64,000 nt of DNA from Galerina marginata (Eukaryota > Basidiomycota > Agaricomycetes > Agaricales > Galerinaceae). Location: assembly GCA_023014335.1 (NCBI GenBank), contig JAECYW010000002.1, positions 682,001-746,000 on the forward strand, read 5' to 3'. Below the pieces are notes generated by a model. The model searched no databases and was not told the DNA's origin. It saw nothing but the letters and a program-made list of their open reading frames with translations. Shown here piece after piece: positions 61,629 to 64,000 of the stretch (positions within the stretch are counted from its first letter, which is position 1; every line of letters starts with the position of its first letter). The translations under genes and the position numbers were made by a program.

Positions 61629-62166
61629 CTAGGCTTTGACAAATTCTGCGAGGCTACTCAAAATTTGGGCATCGTCGCCTAGCCTCCCGTCTTCCTTGCC
61701 CTACATGATCAAGGCGATGAATTTCTGGTTAATTTTTTTTTAAAAGTCCACGCACATCTTTCAAGCGAACAATCGTTGGAACGTTGGTGAGGTTCCATGG
61801 CTCTTGTCGATATACATTTGTTGGGTTCTTCCATCTGTAAAGACGGTTTTAATAATTTTATTTATCTTCGAATCGGGAGTATACGTCTTGCTAAGAGAGG
61901 ACTCACTGATTCCTGTTTCCAACATAAACTATCAAGGCTTCTGGACCACCAGCCGAAAATGTCTCCTTGACGAGATTATCTATCACCCGGCAATCCTACC
62001 TCCCATATTCAAATCAGCAGCCGCGATGAACCCCTTGGAACCAAGGATCACTGACTGGACACCACATCTGACCATCTACGATGGAGGAGTAGAAAATGAT
62101 AAACCGTTCGGGCACCGTCGTGAGGGTTCTGCTGTCAATTGATCCATCGGCAACGTGTAAGACCAT
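61629..62166 (-). CDS. TXNDC17-like thioredoxin-fold protein
   Basis: Exons 62,056-62,166, 61,907-61,995, 61,756-61,834 and 61,629-61,700 join in frame to 116 residues. The active-site motif WCPDC (residues about 35-39) is split by the first intron (after WCP). Flanking features are RFIIFYSSIVDGQ before it and RVIDNLVKETF after it. NPTNVYRQEPWNLTNVPTIV follows, with the cis-proline VPT typical of thioredoxin folds. Small proteins of this group (TRP14/TXNDC17) reduce disulfides or persulfides in the cytosol, usually with thioredoxin reductase. An in-frame stop lies just upstream of the ATG, supporting the start. The gene converges on MOCS1, with 117 bp between stops. Confidence 0.9.
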
Positions 62167-62700
62167 CGTGAACTATGAAAGTCAGGAGGAGTGCAAAAGA
62201 AAAAATAATTGGATTAGTCAAGGACCGAGGGCAAGGACTTCGTGGATAGCTGATGACGTCATCCCTGCCAGAAATGAGCACTCTTTTTCCATATCCGTAT
62301 TATTTGCTTTTTAATTAGCGTTTCTCAGATGCATTCCATTGCTACGCAATTCCAGTAAGCTAGACCAGATAAAGCGGGAGACAGTGTGCGGATAGAGGAA
62401 GGGTACAAAGGGATAAATAGGTCAAAGAAGGACCGTTGGGGGGATGAACCTGTCAAATAAGAAAAGGACTACGCATCGAAAAACGTATTAAGCACCAATA
62501 TTGTTAACATCTTGAAAGAAGATCGAAGGTATACGAAGGTATAAAATTTTGGAGTCCATTGCAAGCAAAGCTGTGTACGGGATGATGAATGACGGTCCGT
62601 GGATGTATGGCCAGAGAAAATCTACGATGCGGCGTGAACGACGTGACAACAAGAACTGCGAAAAGGTGACATTGCAAAGAGCTTTCAAAAACCTCTAGAA
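62167..62700. other. Intergenic, TXNDC17-like upstream region
   Basis: About 530 bp without a recognised gene; the right end includes the 3' region of the Thr-rich protein gene. Confidence 0.45.
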
Positions 62701-63927
62701 CTAGTAGCCATAGCCTGAGCTGCCAGATGACGATCCGCTTGAGCCATAGGATCCGCTTGAACCGCTTGACCCAGAGGAACCACTCGAGCCGTAGCCTGAC
62801 GAGCCGTAGCTTCCGCTGGACGAGCCGTAGCCAGTCACAGTTGGTGGGCTGGCGTAGGTGTTCCAAGAGTTGCTGTTACCCATCGTCAACCAATACTGCG
62901 ACTTGCACTGCAAAAAAAAGATATCAGGCTCATTGCAACGTTCATACGAAGGCACAAACACCAACCTTTCCAAGGCAATCGGAAAGACCGGTTTCCATGA
63001 CCTGTTTGATTTCAGTGGTGGTCGCAGTAGCAGTGGCTGTGGCCGTTGAGACTTGAGTAAGCGTCTGCACATAGGTCTTGTCCATAACCTTAGTGGAAGT
63101 GATGGTGTTCACAACAGTTTGAGTCTAGACATTTGGTCAAGACAACTGATAGACCTGATAAGTTTCACTACTTACGTTGTCAATCGTCTTTGTCTCCTTC
63201 CAACCGATACAACAGTTGTGGGTTGAACATATGTGCTGACTTGAGTGACAGTGATACGGTCAGTCATTATCTCAGTCATGGTCTGGGTTTGGATAGAGGT
63301 AATGGCTGATGTAACAGTAGCAGTCTGGGTCTCCTCAATAGTCTTGGTCTATGATTATTTATCTGGTTAGAAACTGACGCCAGTTAAAGGGCTGACTTGA
63401 CTCACGTTATCGATGACCCGGGTGGACACCCAAACCTTGGTATAGGTTGTTGGCTGAACGATCGTGCTGAACTGAGTTCTTGTGACAAAGTCAGTCATGG
63501 TCTGAGTCTGAGTCTGAGTAGCAAAATCGGTGGTGGTCGCAGTTTGCGTGTAGACGTTGGTCTGCGTCTTGGTCTCAGTGGCAGTAAGAGTGTGCTCGAG
63601 CGTTTTGGTGTTGTCAATGATCTCGGTGGACACCCAGATGCGAGTTGTTGGTACAACTTCGATGGAGGTAACGACTTGAGTAACGTGCATAATATCGGTC
63701 ATTGTGCGCGTAACAGTCTCGTGCATGGTGATCGTGGTGGGGACAACTTGGGTGTAGGTTTGGGTTTGGGTGTACACCTACAACCCATCTCAATATTGCT
63801 TGAAGCCGATGTGGCTTTAATACGCACCTGGGTCTGTGTCTTGAAATCCGTCATCGTCACCGTCACTGTCTCCACACTGTTGTGGTCGTACCCTCCATTG
63901 TAACCGTAGTTGTAGCTACCACAGTTG
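62701..63927 (-). CDS. Thr/Val-rich repeat protein with Gly/Ser/Tyr tail, 5' end beyond the window
   Basis: Exons include 63,828-63,927 (NCGSYNYGYNGGYDHNSVET) and 63,406-63,777. Others follow to the stop at 62,701; the gene continues past the right edge. The body is built of a diverged module of about 55-65 residues: TxTQ..QTxTMTDxxTxTQ, then VVQPTTYTKVWVSTRVIDN and similar. It has no acidic or large hydrophobic core, fitting a heavily O-glycosylated surface protein. A conserved-looking part follows (MDKTYVQTLTQVSTATATAT, ETGLSDCLGK, CKSQYWLTMGNSNSWNTYA), then a GSSG/YGSS repeat tail. No GPI signal is seen at the C-terminus. One frame break near 63,197-63,202 (a missing T before GGAAGG). Function unknown; wall or secreted location is inference. 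Confidence 0.7.
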
Positions 63928-64000
63928 CTGCGAAATGGGTCAGCAATTGCATAAACTTGCCTTCTTCAAGAGAAAGCTCACTTGTTCTCGATGTTGATAA

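Overview
This window looks like nuclear DNA of a mushroom-forming fungus (Basidiomycota, Agaricomycetes). Genes are cut by many short introns (about 45-60 nt, GT..AG with CAG/TAG acceptors). The protein set also fits: DUF6534 and DUF6697 proteins, a QDE-1-type RNA-dependent RNA polymerase, an Nbr1 with PB1, ZZ and FW domains, and an Agaricomycete-type glycosyltransferase. No rRNA, tRNA or CRISPR could be supported.

Layout. Bases 1-13,730 are gene-poor: scattered stops, a probable reverse-transcriptase relic near 2.6-2.8 kb, and diverged repeats at 9.7-11.1 kb. A C2H2 zinc-finger regulator follows at 13.7-16.2 kb. From 16 to 23 kb the sequence is again mostly decayed and holds a mariner-type MITE (21,798-22,468). 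From 23 kb to the right edge genes are dense: centrin (-) and RdRP (+) sharing a divergent promoter; a Mutator-like MITE; the riboflavin reductase RIB7 (+); NBR1 (-); an O-methyltransferase probably decayed (-); a DUF6534 membrane protein (+); an aminodeoxychorismate lyase-like gene (+); the ribosome-biogenesis WD40 protein UTP13 (-); a forkhead factor (-); a Zn2Cys6 factor (-); a NIPSNAP protein (-); a membrane glycosyltransferase (-); a DUF6697 protein (-); a possible small gene (+); proteasome subunit beta-3 (-); a fused MoaA-MoaC molybdopterin enzyme (+); a TXNDC17-like thioredoxin (-); and a Thr-rich repeat protein (-) running off the right edge.

Functional themes are housekeeping and regulation: cofactor synthesis (riboflavin, molybdopterin, probably folate/pABA), RNA silencing, selective autophagy, proteasome and ribosome assembly. 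There is no biosynthetic cluster. The most interesting points are: (1) the MoaA-MoaC gene, where one intron appears to decide between a MoaA ending in the free Gly-Gly tail plus an in-frame downstream MoaC start, and a fused protein, as in animal MOCS1; (2) a 12-nt microexon carrying most of the RdRP catalytic motif; (3) a 446-bp element with 10-bp target duplication and telomere-like G-rich tracts just upstream of RIB7; and (4) repeated one-base frame breaks, often in short homopolymers, in many genes including essential ones, which suggests consensus errors rather than mass pseudogenisation.
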